Counted from the first letter of the stretch, positions 7,373 through 18,651 are shown. The stretch is 64,000 bases of DNA from Limnanthes douglasii subsp. nivea (GCA_036936605.1 JAUPFV010000001.1:119854771-119918770); one strand, 5' to 3'. Program-made: numbers and translations. The notes: generated by a model not told the origin, from the letters alone.

Positions 7373-9817
7373 CTAACTCTCCATGAGATCATCAGAACCT
7401 TTACCACGTAACCTAAATGCAGCAGCATAACATTCTCTTGCCACCTTTTGGTCACTTCGGACTACACCAACTCTGTCCTCGACCACATACTTCAGACACT
7501 GATGAACTGTAGAAACTACAGCATACATTTTGGCCAACCATGATCTGCCTAGAATAGCGTTGTAACTTGATGGACAGTCCACCACCACAAAAAGTACCTG
7601 CACTTTCTTCTTGAAAGGCCCTTTCCCCAAAGAAATTTCACCTTCGAATTCACCTATCACAATTGCTGATGCACCAGTAAACCCAATGATAGTCCTCTCA
7701 GACTTTTCTATTCGAGGTGGTGAGGTCAACCTATCATACGTTGACTTAAAAAGCACGTTAGCAGAACTCCCTGTGTCGATCAGCACGCGTCGAATCTCCA
7801 CCCCACATACTTCTGCTCCAATGACCACCGCATCCTCATGTGGCCCTGTAATGCCCCTCAAATCATCTCCATCGAATATTATCAAGGGCACATCCTTTCT
7901 GCCGCCTAGATGTGCCGATGCACCTCCCTCAATTTGTCGTGTTAAATTTACTATATGCCTCTTCCTCGAATTATTGGTGTTGTTGGTCATCGAATCCCCT
8001 CCAAATATGGTTAATGATTCGAAAAAGGCACACAGATCTCGAACACGTCCCTGACGCATCGGCTCATCTATCGACATTAACAAAAGTCGACTGGGGTCTG
8101 GTTCGACATATTCCGAGGCTACATCGAAACCATCTGCCTCACCTGCAACATCTAAAATCATTAACGCAGTTTCCTGCTTAGAATTGGGATTACCTCCTTT
8201 GGGAGCTGTTGCCTTGGCATTCTTCCTGACATACTCCAACAGCTTTCCATTTTCGATCAAGACTTGCATCTCCTTCTTCAGAGCAATGCAATCATTTGTA
8301 TCATGGCCGATGTCCTCATGATACCTACAAAATTTATTATTGCGTTCCTCTCTTGGCCTGTTGATAGCTGGTGGCTTTCTAAAATTGATTGTTCCTCTTG
8401 TTTTTTCATATATTGAAGCCACACTCTCAGTTAAATCTGCATAGTAATCCGGCCTCACCCACACATTCGACCTGGACCTATACTGCTGCTGATTGTTAGA
8501 ATTATGTTGATTATATCCCCCTTGATACGAGTTCGAGGCTCCTCGGTTAGAAACATTTGGATTGTTCTTCGGACGCGAGGGATTGTTGTTTGAGACGTTA
8601 GATTGTCCACTCCCTTTTTGAACAATACTAGCACCTCCTCGAACCCTTGTTGATTCTTCGACCTTAATCTGGTCCTCTACCTGAGCCATAAGAGCTCCAA
8701 ACGTTAACGCTCTACGCCTCGTAGTCTCATCGGCTAAATCCCCAGGCAACAGCCCCTGCCTGAACGCTGCCATAGCCACACTTTCCTCACAGTCATCCAG
8801 CTCAGCCTTTGTTGACACAAACCTCTTGGTATAATCCTTCAGCTTCTCTCCTACAGCCTGCTTGCACTGTATTATCGTGTCCCCATTGGCTCTCATCTCC
8901 TTGCTTCCCACAAATTGTCTGCGAAAAGCAGTGTAGAAACTTCTGAAATTTGCAATCGATTCCTTAGGAATCTTATTAAACCATTTTAGCGCAGTTCCCT
9001 TAAATGTTTGAGAAAAGGCTCTACACACCAATCTATCATCATCTTCAAAATTAGTCATGTAGTTCTTAAATTGTTCGATGTGGTCATCGGGATCCTGAGT
9101 CCCATCAAACTTTTCAACTTTAGAAATATCAAAACGCCTCGGTAATGGCACTGATCTGATCTCCTTTACCAATGGTGAGTCCCTCCAATCAACCCCTTGG
9201 ACATACTGGTCCTCATTTCTCATTCCCACCGTTGCATACAAGCTGGACTCACCTTCATACCTCCGAGGCGAACACCTCCGAGGCGAGTATTTCCGAGGTG
9301 AATATACTCGCCTTTCTTTCTTTTTCCTTCCTTCCCTGTACATTTTAGATGGCCGGAGCTCATGCTCTGCCCCTCCTGAACGGCCTCGAAAACGCTCATA
9401 CCTCGGTGTTTCATCAGATTCAGAATCTTCAAAATCTTCCTCATCACTAAAATTTTCATACAGTCGCCTTTGCAACTTTTCCTTCCTCTTCTTTATCCCA
9501 CTATACTCTTTTTTTTGTTCAGATCGTACCCTACGCTGCTCATAATGATCATCAGCTTCATCCATCGACTGATCAGACTGATCATTACGATCGCCACCTG
9601 CTATCTTAGATCTAAGTCTAGCACCGTCATTATTATCTCCCTTCTTCTTTACCAATTCGTCAAGCTCAGCCACCTTCCTAATCATTTCATTCATTTTTCC
9701 TTCAAAGTCAAATTGAACAGGTTGAACTGGAATAAATTTACCTGCCTCTTGCAGATCAGATTTCAGCGTTTCTATCACCTTGCGAACGGATGGATTGTCA
9801 CCTTCCTCCGGATTCAT
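7373..9817 (-). CDS. gag: gag-protease of element 1, ends in TAG
   Basis: The frame is open further upstream into the PBS and LTR, so I choose the ATG at 9817 (MNPEEGDNPS), giving 814 residues. Residues about 165-190 hold an SR-like repeat (SPRKYSPRRCSPRRYEG). The retrotransposon gag domain is near 230-380, with ALKWFNKIP. A CRYHEDIGHDTNDC knuckle-like motif lies near 495-510; its second ligand is not a Cys, as in other Tat gags. Aspartic protease has DTGSS (Asp near 681) and ILGRSW near 760. The product forms the particle, packages RNA and cleaves the polyprotein. The TAG at 7373-7375 is in the same frame as pol. Element 2 has a Tyr codon at the matching place. Confidence 0.9.
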   Translation of the reverse strand: MNPEEGDNPSVRKVIETLKSDLQEAGKFIPVQPVQFDFEGKMNEMIRKVAELDELVKKKGDNNDGARLRSKIAGGDRNDQSDQSMDEADDHYEQRRVRSEQKKEYSGIKKRKEKLQRRLYENFSDEEDFEDSESDETPRYERFRGRSGGAEHELRPSKMYREGRKKKERRVYSPRKYSPRRCSPRRYEGESSLYATVGMRNEDQYVQGVDWRDSPLVKEIRSVPLPRRFDISKVEKFDGTQDPDDHIEQFKNYMTNFEDDDRLVCRAFSQTFKGTALKWFNKIPKESIANFRSFYTAFRRQFVGSKEMRANGDTIIQCKQAVGEKLKDYTKRFVSTKAELDDCEESVAMAAFRQGLLPGDLADETTRRRALTFGALMAQVEDQIKVEESTRVRGGASIVQKGSGQSNVSNNNPSRPKNNPNVSNRGASNSYQGGYNQHNSNNQQQYRSRSNVWVRPDYYADLTESVASIYEKTRGTINFRKPPAINRPREERNNKFCRYHEDIGHDTNDCIALKKEMQVLIENGKLLEYVRKNAKATAPKGGNPNSKQETALMILDVAGEADGFDVASEYVEPDPSRLLLMSIDEPMRQGRVRDLCAFFESLTIFGGDSMTNNTNNSRKRHIVNLTRQIEGGASAHLGGRKDVPLIIFDGDDLRGITGPHEDAVVIGAEVCGVEIRRVLIDTGSSANVLFKSTYDRLTSPPRIEKSERTIIGFTGASAIVIGEFEGEISLGKGPFKKKVQVLFVVVDCPSSYNAILGRSWLAKMYAVVSTVHQCLKYVVEDRVGVVRSDQKVARECYAAAFRLRGKGSDDLMES

Positions 9818-9924
9818 CTTCAAACAGCGAAAAATCAAACGAGAAGTGAAAATTCGAACGAAAAACCTTTGAAAACAAAAACTCGAGCGTCGATTTTTGA
9901 TCTGTTGATCAAGGTATCCTCGCC

Positions 9925-9944
9925 CCCTCCTTCTAGCGCCAATT
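9925..9944 (-). other. Primer binding site of element 1
   Basis: On the minus strand, two bases after the 5' LTR, the sequence reads TTGGCGCTAGAAGGAGGG. PBS sequences starting TTGGCGC are common in Tat and Athila elements. Element 2 has TTGGCACAAACAGTGGGAGC at the same place. I do not name the primer tRNA from this alone. Confidence 0.65.
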
Positions 9945-10228
9945 TGGTATGAATTAAAGTAGTAACGAGTGAATTCAGAACAGAGAATTTGCAATGGAAA
10001 AATCAAGTAGTGAAAAGTACCTCTGAATATTTCATAGGTCAAAATAACCTTTTCAGCCTCTTTAAATAGGCAGGGCGAGTTAGTTAGAGAAACGGTTACA
10101 TATTGTCATATTTGCAATCTAACCCCTATATTTCTCTTAAAGTCTAATTTTATCCCATATTTACAAGAATTATTATTCTAATCCCTAACATTTACATATT
10201 AGTCCCTAAGGAATATCTTTCCTTATCA
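9945..10228 (-). repeat. 5' LTR of element 1 (284 bp)
   Basis: The segment runs TGGTATGAATTA...CTTATCA on the plus strand, with TG and CA ends. Its right 64 bases equal the truncated LTR at 1-64. The left edge is supported by element 2, whose LTR starts with the closely similar TGGTGTGGATTA beside an equivalent PBS. The LTR should hold the promoter for leftward gag-pol transcription; I did not pick a TATA box with confidence. Confidence 0.8.
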
Positions 10229-11900
10229 GTGTGTAAGAGCGTATTACAAGGTTGAGGTCATGCTTTTCATTCAAACCATTCGCCATAATTGGGGGGATTG
10301 AGACATTATCACTGATATCTTCAACATCAAAAGATGACATAATACAAAAATATAATTAAAGAACTTCGAAAATATATTACTTTTAGTGAGAATGTTGAAG
10401 AAAATGAAAAGTTTATTATAAGGTTGTAACAATCTAAAAAACTAGAAAGTGATAAAGAAAATAAAAAGTAAAAAAGAATATTAAAAAACTAGAGAACATT
10501 CTTAACCATAGATTTTTTATTGATTTAGTAGCTAAGATTTTGTCATGAAAATAAAAACGACGTAAAAAATGAGAAAAGAAATGATTGAAGGATATCAAAT
10601 GCATACACGTGCGCATGCAACCAATACGTGCTATATAGTACATCTAACTTGCAGAAGTAAGAATTAATGATATATTTTACTTGAAGAGTCGTTGTAGACA
10701 AAATTAAAAGAGAAAGAATATTTACAAGGTTAATCTCTTATGTACTCTCATCTTACAATATAAAATCATTAGTCATAAAATAATTTGCTTCGGTTATCTT
10801 TCTTCGTTTCAGTTAACATTTACCTGCAGTCTTCTAAAAGGATTATGAGAGCTATATATGACTATAAAAAAAGTGATGGAATAATTTACATCAAACTGAT
10901 ATTTTTCCATTGGTGAAATAATGATCTTATTTTTTACAGGGGTCCATAATTTGTAGAACATCATTGTTGAAACAAAAAAACTTGCAGCAATGCATGGGAC
11001 CAAGCTGACGTCTGGAAATTCTCGAAAGTTAAATTTATCGTAACCACCATGCAACACCATGTGGTGAAACTCATAGTAGTTAAACAACGTGGATTACCGG
11101 TTGCTTAAATGTTATGATGATAAATATGTATATATTTAAAAATACGTGTTTAACCATAAATGTACTTTTTCGATCTCATATATCTTTTAGTAGACTTTTG
11201 AGAAATTCTATAAATAAGTTATTGATCTAGGAGATGAAAGTATGCATACCCAAAATCCTATATATTTTTTTTAAGTTATCTCTTCCTCATTTATAAAGTT
11301 TGTCAATTTTGATTTTCAATTGGTTGTATCGAAAATTCCAAAATTGGTTATATAGCCCAAGAGCCTTCTAAAAAATCTAAGAAATATATAGAAAAAAAAT
11401 AGTTCTTTTAGACTGCGTATCTAATATATATCTCATGTCGCATATGTTTTGGTGATTTCTGACGATCTTCCAACGATATTATTATAATTGTTTATTCTAT
11501 TATACTAGATTTCTAACAATAATAAAGAGTTATCACTTGTGGCAGCACACACAACAATGACCACTATTAAGTTTATGAATCAATACCTCATTCAAGTGGA
11601 TTATTTCGAAAAACTAATTTTACCTGTTGGCAAGGCAAGTTGACTTGCATATATAATTTTCTAATAAAGTAAACAATATATACAAACTCTTACTTTTGTA
11701 ATAAATATTTATTTTGACATGATAGATTTGCACAAAAAATCACAGCACGATTAAAAGAATTGCTAAAACCAAACTTATAAATTTTTATGTAGTTTTGTAT
11801 TAAAAATATAAATTATCTAACATCTAATTATTAGTGTACAAAATTATCAGAGTTTTTACTCTATCATATATGCAAGTTAAACAATGTTTTGTTGTGTGTT
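10229..11900. other. Intergenic, no gene recognised; two short minus-strand ORFs
   Basis: This stretch is AT-rich with no element domain I can name. A 36-codon minus-strand frame opens with ATG at 10337 (MSSFDVEDISDNV) and runs exactly into the edge of element 1 at 10229. It is less AT-rich than its surroundings and might be the target of that insertion. A second minus-strand frame, 10809-11087, starts MFNYYEFHHMVLHGGYDKF and includes a hydrophobic stretch that could span a membrane. I recognise neither, and short frames of this size arise by chance. Confidence 0.4.
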
Positions 11901-11919
11901 ATTAATAGTTACTTTATAG

Positions 11920-14290
11920 TTTTCATAGATGTCTACTCTAGATTTAGTTATATCTATTTGACTAAACATAAGAATGAGATCTTTAGAATGTATAAGATAT
12001 TCAAAATGAAAGTTTAAAATCAATAAGACACTAAGATTAAAATCGCATGTAGTGATAAATACGAAAAATATTTTCCAAGATAATTTTATAAGATTTTATA
12101 AAAAAACACAAGATAATCCATCAATATTTTGCGCCTTATAAGAATTAATAAGATAGATTAACTGGGAAAAAGGTGAAATAACTATTTTCATGCTAGTTAG
12201 TTCTAAGTTATATATGAATTTGTAAGGTAAAGTCAGTTGTTATACTATCAATCTTATTCCTCTTAATAAAACTAAAATCGCTCCATATAAGTTTTGGAAT
12301 AGAATAAAATCAAATATTATGTATTTCAAAATGTGTTTTTAGATAAAATCAAATATTATGTATTTCAAAATGTGTTTTTAGATAAAATCAAATATTATAT
12401 ATTTTAAAGTGTGTTTAGTGAAATTAATCGTATTTTGAATGCTTCTAGTACAATGTATGTTTATTGGGTACCCACCAATAACAAATGTTACAGGTTATTA
12501 GACTTGAAGTTTAATATTGTATTTTTAACTAAAGAATAAACATTCTTTGAGTCTAAGTTATTTGATGACAATATGACTCACAATATTATGAAAATAGGGA
12601 AATGACATTACAAGAAGCACATTTGGTTGTAGAGCGACTTCGTGAAGCTCATAGGAGTCAAAAAGAGGGAAACCATATACGTCTAGATACCCATGAGATA
12701 GTGTTTTAAAGAATTTATTTCTACATGACGAAGGAAACTTGTGAAAAAATCACAAGAAAATTCACGTTATGCTTATTTTTATAGACGACCCTAAATCATA
12801 TAAGGAAGTGATCTTCATTGAGATAAAATATTTTGGAAAGAAGCCATAATTGATGAAATAAATTAAATTATTTCAAACCATACTAAAACATTGTTGATAT
12901 TCTTTTGAGGGCAAAACGAATTGGTTGTAAATATTTATTTAGATATCATTCAAATGTTCAAAGTAAGATTATTAACTAATGATTGTTGAGAAAATAAAGA
13001 ATCTATTATTTTGATACATATGCTCCGGTTAGGATAACCACGGGCACAAGAATATTGTTGGAATTATATTGGTATTTAAACTGAAAATTGATCAAATGAA
13101 CGCCAAAATAATATTCTTGAATGGAGATCTTGACAAGGAGGTTTACATTGAAAATCCCGAAGGTACTTCCAAAAATGAATCAAAATTGCATAAGCCTTTT
13201 AAATCATTATATGATCTCAACAAGCACCTCAAAATATAACATAAGAATCTAAAAATGTCATTGTGTATGATGAGTTTAGACATAATACGACAGATAAATG
13301 TTTAATTGTTGTGACATTAAATTCATTATTTATCTATACATAGATGATTTACTTATATTATATAATCACAGGATTGAAATTATTGATACGAAATAGATTT
13401 TATCTTCTATATTTAAGACAAAATATCTTGAAAAGGTAGACATTATTTTGAAATAATAATATTAAAAAATGTAAGGGTTTGCCTTAAGTCAATCCCACTA
13501 TATTAAAAATGTACTTGATAAATTTAAACATATCATATTGAAAAAAACACATATATCTTTCAATCTGAGTTTAAATCTTAGAAATAATGAGAGATGAGAA
13601 TTTACTAATTGGAATACACTGGTATTATATGAAGTATGATGGATGTGACTTATGCATTAGGGCATATATTACATTTTTAGTAAGTAGATTAGTTAGTTTA
13701 CTAGTAACCATACATTTTTAATATTCTAATCTTCTTAAGGTATTTAAGAGATACATATACAGATTTGGATCACCTGCTTTGTGCATGAGGTATTGTTTAT
13801 TTGGGATCAAAGAAATATACATGTGTAGTTTATTTAACTGTAGAATCTTAACTCATACAATTTGCCGCAAGAAAAAAATAAAGTTTGATGGTTTAGAGAC
13901 TTATTGTTGGAAGTACCATTTATGTCAAATAAAACCATAACACTCCAAATACAATATTATAGTCAAAAAAATCTTGATAGAGCCCACGATGACATCCAAA
14001 ATAGAAAGTCTAGACATATAAGTCTAAGACACAAGTACGTTGAAACTGATTTAATATGAAATTACATCGGTCTTGTACATGCTTTTTTAGTGCAAACCTA
14101 TTAAATTCGTTTATCAAACTATTTTTTCAAGAGTTGGTAAGTTCACTATCTATAGGGATGAGACTAGAACTTTTAAATTGATATTTTACAAAGTATGGCA
14201 ACACAATTGGACGATAGAGAACCTTGGCATCAAATTTTAAAACTTAATAACAAGTTATTTATGAAAAGATTTAACATATAAAATTAAGTT
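11920..14290 (+). mobile_element. Decayed Ty1/Copia fragment (Copia A): integrase, RT, RNase H
   Basis: Plus-strand translation in shifting frames gives the Copia order. Integrase begins near 11920 (FIDVYSRFSYIYLTKHKNE). The integrase tail is at 12430-12560, and the junction FWKEAIIDEIN near 12830. RT follows at 13010-13200 (YFDTYAPVRITTGTR, then FLNGDLDKEVYIENPEG) with a YIDDLL-type box near 13340. RNase H and its tail lie at 13980-14170 (KSRHISLRHKYV, then SIGMRLEL). Stops and frameshifts are dense, so it is an old fossil. Gag, protease and both LTRs were not identified. Gene order places integrase before RT, as in Copia. Confidence 0.8.
12302..12416. repeat. Three tandem 39-bp repeats within Copia A
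   Basis: Copies begin at about 12302, 12341 and 12380, each close to GATAAAATCAAATATTATG followed by TATTTCAAAATGTG and a T run. The first two are nearly identical and the third has several changes. The repeat interrupts the decayed integrase region, so it expanded after that copy died or while it was dying. Confidence 0.85.
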
Positions 14291-15284
14291 CCATATGCGA
14301 TATATGGTATATGTTGTTCGTTAGCATGAAAGAATAAATTCAAAGAACTTTTAATATAATTCAGTCTAGGCATGACATGTGTTTCTAAAAATAACAAAAA
14401 TACTATAAGAAGTGTACCTATAAGATTCTTGGGCGGTGTCATCTCTTCTAAAGAAATGAGTCATTCTTAATCTATGTTTCTTGAAACGAATGGAACATAT
14501 GGGTAAAATAATTATGTGTATACTTATGTGGACACACATTGATAATTTGATTACGTGCATGATATCGTTGGTAATGTCACATGAGACGTTGATATAAAAT
14601 TATGACTATCACAACTTTCGATTTAACTTTACTATTGTGGACTAAGGTGAAATTTAAATCGAAGGATAATTTATTTTATGCGCAAAAGGTATCTCAGTGA
14701 TGAGATAAAAGATGTCATTTAATCAAATAGATGATTTTTAAAATATTAGTTGAATCAAGTTATTAGCATCCATCCAATTACGAGTAAAAATCATAGGATG
14801 AATCTAAAATCAGATAAGTGACTAGGAAATTAGTGAAATAGTTATGCGAAACAAAGTTATAAATAAAAGGTATGGGTCATGTGACAGTGATCAGATATCG
14901 ACGCGGGGAACTCAACAAAATATATAAACTTGAAATTACATGTTTGTTGTTGATAAGTTTTGTAATTCGCAAGTCTCCCTCGTCTGTGAGCATGTTATCT
15001 TCTGTAACTTTCATACACATCAGCAACTATCTAGCTTATTATGACACAATTTGCAATAATTAAACAATGGTCATTAGCAACAGTTGTTAATTATTATTTC
15101 ATCGTTGAGAGTCTTGTTCGTAGAACATGTCCGTAAATATTTCTTTTTGACGGGATTGGTTTCTATATAAAATTTAGCGAATGTTATATATATATGTTTG
15201 ATAGGAGATTGAAAACTGAAACTGAAAAACTATTATATTTTTATTAAATAATACATATTTTTTAATTTTTAATTTTCAATTCTT
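14291..15284. other. Intergenic AT-rich stretch, no gene seen
   Basis: It follows the Copia A tail and may include its 3' untranslated region and LTR, but I found no matching LTR partner. Two short open frames here (minus-strand near 14366-14560, plus-strand near 14872-15063) have no recognisable motif and look like chance. Confidence 0.4.
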
Positions 15285-16700
15285 TGGTGCTCCAGGGAGG
15301 ATCCATTCATATAAAAGCATTGAGTTGATCCGGATCAGGTCAAATTCCTTTTTCACTTATTACATAGCCCAAAATTTTTCCAGATCGGACCCCAAAAACA
15401 CACTTTTCAGGGTTTAGCTTCTAGTTCACAACCTCTAAATTAGAAAACGTTTCTTGAAGGTCAGATATATGTACATCTTCCTCCAAGATCTTTACCATCA
15501 TGTCATCTATATAAACTTTCATGTTTCTGCCAATATGATTAGCAAAAGATTTATTTACTAATCTTTGATAAGTGGCCCCAACATTTTTCAATCCGAACGA
15601 CATCACCTTATAAAAATGAAGACCTTTGTCTGTAAAAAAAAGTGGTGTGAACTTGATCCTTCAGATCTACTTGTATCTGGTTGTACCACAAAAATGCATC
15701 CATGAACAATTTATTCCCAGAAGTTGAATCCACCAACTGATCTATCTGAAGAACATGATAAGGATCCTTGGGGCATGCCCTATTAAGATCAGTAAAGTCG
15801 ATACACATGCGCCATTTGTCATTATTTTTCTTGACTAAGACAGGTTGGCACTCCATAAAGGATATTAAGACTCTTTTATGTGGCCTATCTTGGTCAGACG
15901 ATCAACTTCTTGAACAATGACATCTGCTCTTTCTTTAGAGAAAGACCTTCTTCGTTGTACAACCTGTGCAACATCAGTTCGTATAGATAACGTGTGACAA
16001 ATTATATTAGCTGGAACTCCGGTAACATCGTCATTGCACCAAGAAAATACATGTTGATTACTTATTAAAAAAGACAACACCCTGTGTTTTAAACTTGGCG
16101 CCAACTTGGTACCAAATTTAATATTTTTTCCCTCACGTAAGGAATGGATTTCAACCTCCTCTATGGGTATTATGACACTAGGAGCCTCCCTGGGATCATT
16201 AATCTTATTCTCATCAGTGGAAGACCCCAATAGCTGATAATCTCTGTTAATCTTGACTGCCTCTACAGACTTAGAGGCAAAAGTCATTGCATAACATTTC
16301 CTGGCTATCTTCTGGCTGCTCCGCACAACACCTACTTGTCCCTGAACTGCATATTTTAAACATTGATGGACCGTAGAGGCCACAACATGCATTCTAGAGA
16401 GCCAAGACCTCCTAAATATTGCATTATAAGACGTTGGGAAACCCACCACAACAAATAAGACTCTCACTATTTTCTTAAAAGTTCCCTTGCCCACCAATAC
16501 TTCTTCTTCAAATTCCCCAATCACATCTGCAAAACTCCTTATGAAGCCCACGATAGTTCCGTTCGAACGTTGTATAACCGAAGGGTTTCTTATCTACTTG
16601 TAGGAGCTTAAAAATAAGATGTTTGCCAAACTACCCGTGTCAATCAGGATTCGACGTATATTATTTCCCATATTGACGCCCATATTACCACAATGTCTTC
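15285..16700 (-). pseudogene. Broken protease and RT of element 2
   Basis: Protease appears near 16560-16650 with a changed active-site motif (IDTGSLAN, where element 1 has DTGSS). It continues at 15865-16551, covering FRRSWL, the linker to pol and the start of RT. RT continues in another frame at 15608-15856 (KWRMCIDFTDLNRACPKD, and LVDSTSGNK with one residue lost) and at 15421-15606 (KVYIDDMMVK). In-frame stops and small shifts separate the pieces. Where element 1 has TAG between protease and pol, this copy reads TAT (Tyr) in a DYQLLG context, so the frame was continuous here. Confidence 0.85.
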
Positions 16701-18579
16701 ACGAGGCCCTGGAATATCTCTCAGGTCATCCTCATCAAAAACTATAAAGAGAGACGGAGTTTGATGCCGGTGGGGGGATATTCCTCCATCCAACTGGGTG
16801 GCCAAACTGTGAACATGCATCTTCCTTGAAGAACTAGAAGGTGCAGTCACATTGTCCCCTCCAAAGATGGTTAAAGATTCAAAATATTTAATCAAAACGG
16901 AGACAGTATTAGTCTTGTCTGTTATTACCCCCCACCCGATTTCGATTCAGATCCGAATCAAGGTACTCAGATTCTATATCAAACCTTTCAGTAATCACCA
17001 TAGTATCTTCATGTGTAGATGTTCCAGGATTACTAAATCGAGTAGTTCAGGGAGCGTTGGCATTGGCTTTTGTATTATCCGGTCTACTTCCTCTTTGTTT
17101 TTTGAAATAGGCCCCCAACTTACCCCTCTCAATGAGGTTTCGGACCTCTTGCTTCAGGGCTATACAATCATGGGTATCATGCCCTATGTCATTATGATAT
17201 TTTCAAATACGAGTACTCCGGTTTTCTCTGGGGACTGCAATGTTGTTGGCTTTCTAAAGTGCACTTCGTTTTTAGTCTTGTCATATATTGTGGCCACACT
17301 TTCCCCCAGTTCAGCAAACCACTCAGGTCGAACCCATGATCCCCTCTGGTTCTGACCTGTTGGTATCGATTTTGGTTAGACTGATTCTGCTTTGATCGGT
17401 TAGATCCCTGTCCAATCTCCTTTGACCTATGTCCAAAATGATTAGCAGACTGGGGTGTTGATGCTGTAGTAGTGGATCTTATCTGGTGAGGCACCCTGGT
17501 TTTTTTAGTCTGCTCCTTATTGATTTGTTTTCCCACCTGATTTAACAACCCCCCAAAAGTTATGGCTTTCTTCCGGGTGACTGAATCAGCCAAGTTTTCC
17601 GTAACTAAACCTTGTCTGAGTGAAACAATTGCAACTTGTTCGAAGAAATCTGCTAGCCTATTCTTTGTATTCACAAATCGGCTGATGTGCTCCTTTAGAG
17701 ATTCATGTGGCTCATGAGCACAATGGAGAATGGTATATCCATTACTCTTAAGATCTTTGCTTCCAACAAACTTGCTCCGAAAGGCAACCCAAAATATATC
17801 AAAAAAAATTATAGATACTTGAGGGAGATTATTGTACCATTTGAGGGCACTTCCTGTGAAAGTTTGAGAGAAAGCTCTGCACAACCGTCTATCGTTGTCA
17901 TCGAAGTTCATCATGAAGTTCTTAAACTGCTCCAGATGGTTATCCAGATCTTTGCTCCCATCATATTTATCCATCTTAGAGCTGTCAAACCTCTTGGAAA
18001 TGTGTCCAGAGAGTATTTTCGCAGATAAAGGCGATTGCCTCCAGTTTATGTTACGGCTAAAACAATATTTTCATTTGGTGTAGCCAAGATACCTGGTTCA
18101 GAGTGAAAAGAAAAATGATCAATCAGCAAACGATCAATATGTTGATCAACTGAACCTTTTCCCTTCCCATGGTGTTTCTTAAGCCTGCCATGCCTATCCT
18201 TTTTTCTTGAATGTTTTTTAGTTAGCCTTATTTCTTTTTTTACCGTCCTTCATCACTGCTTGAGGACACTGTTCTATAATTTATGCCTCATTAGATGAGC
18301 TGCTGGAGGATTCTGATGTAGATCTCTCCACATGTTTAGATCGATGCATTTTTTTGGAGTTAAGATGAGTCTTTAGGGATTACTCATTTCTCCAGGATTG
18401 TCAGTATGGTGAAGCACTGACGCACCAAATTTTTGTTTAACCCCTTTCTCTACCTGTTTCAACGCTCTCAACGCCTCTATCTTAGCTCTCAACTGATCGC
18501 GCTCCTCTATAGTGTATTCATTGTTTTCCTTTCTATTTTCCACCTAAGGGGATGGAACATTCTGAGCATTCGGATCCAT
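16701..18579 (-). pseudogene. Broken gag of element 2
   Basis: The likely start is the ATG at 18579 (MDPNAQNVP), matching MNPEEGDNP of element 1. The best preserved part is 17192-17974, with LCRAFSQTFTGSALKWYNN. The region between the start and 17974 is basic and broken by stops. A downstream piece at 16644-16895 matches the gag-protease linker (FESLTIFGGD). It no longer encodes a full product. Confidence 0.82.
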
Positions 18580-18629
18580 CCGAACTACCTTGTATGCTGG
18601 TTTTGAATATAAAATTCCGGCATTCTCGT

Positions 18630-18649
18630 GCTCCCACTGTTTGTGCCAA
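18630..18649 (-). other. Primer binding site of element 2
   Basis: The minus strand reads TTGGCACAAACAGTGGGAGC immediately downstream of the 5' LTR. It shares the TTGGC start and the two-base gap to the LTR with element 1, but the rest differs, so the two copies may use different tRNA primers. Confidence 0.6.
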
Positions 18650-18651
18650 TT

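Larger units (their letters stand above)
1..10228 (-). mobile_element. Tat-like Ty3/Gypsy LTR retrotransposon (element 1), near intact, left end cut by window
   Basis: The order read on the minus strand is 5' LTR (right), PBS, gag-protease, RT-RNase H-integrase, spacer with tandem repeats, an oppositely oriented extra gene, PPT and 3' LTR (left, truncated). Integrase lies downstream of RT, which defines Ty3/Gypsy. The antisense extra gene next to the 3' LTR is a known trait of the Tat lineage. With a 284-bp LTR the full element would be about 10.45 kb. The 64 bases of the left LTR inside the window match the right LTR without a difference, so the insertion looks recent. The 5 bases after the right LTR (GTGTA) would be the target duplication; the left partner is outside the window. 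Confidence 0.93.

Noticed and set aside
7361..7400. Ogre-type intron removing the stop between protease and RT
   Set aside because: The frame is in phase on both sides of one TAG, and the older relative is continuous without an intron. I saw no need for, or clear sites of, splicing here.
7611..8181. Plus-strand open frames opposite gag-protease
   Set aside because: They mirror the well-supported minus-strand coding frame, with no promoter or recognisable motif.
9818..10042. N-terminal extension of gag into the LTR
   Set aside because: The frame is open but crosses the PBS and LTR edge. The first suitable ATG after the PBS is at 9817, and element 2 has a matching start.
10434..10643. 69-codon minus-strand frame
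   Set aside because: Phe- and Lys-rich low-complexity translation of AT-rich DNA, no motif.
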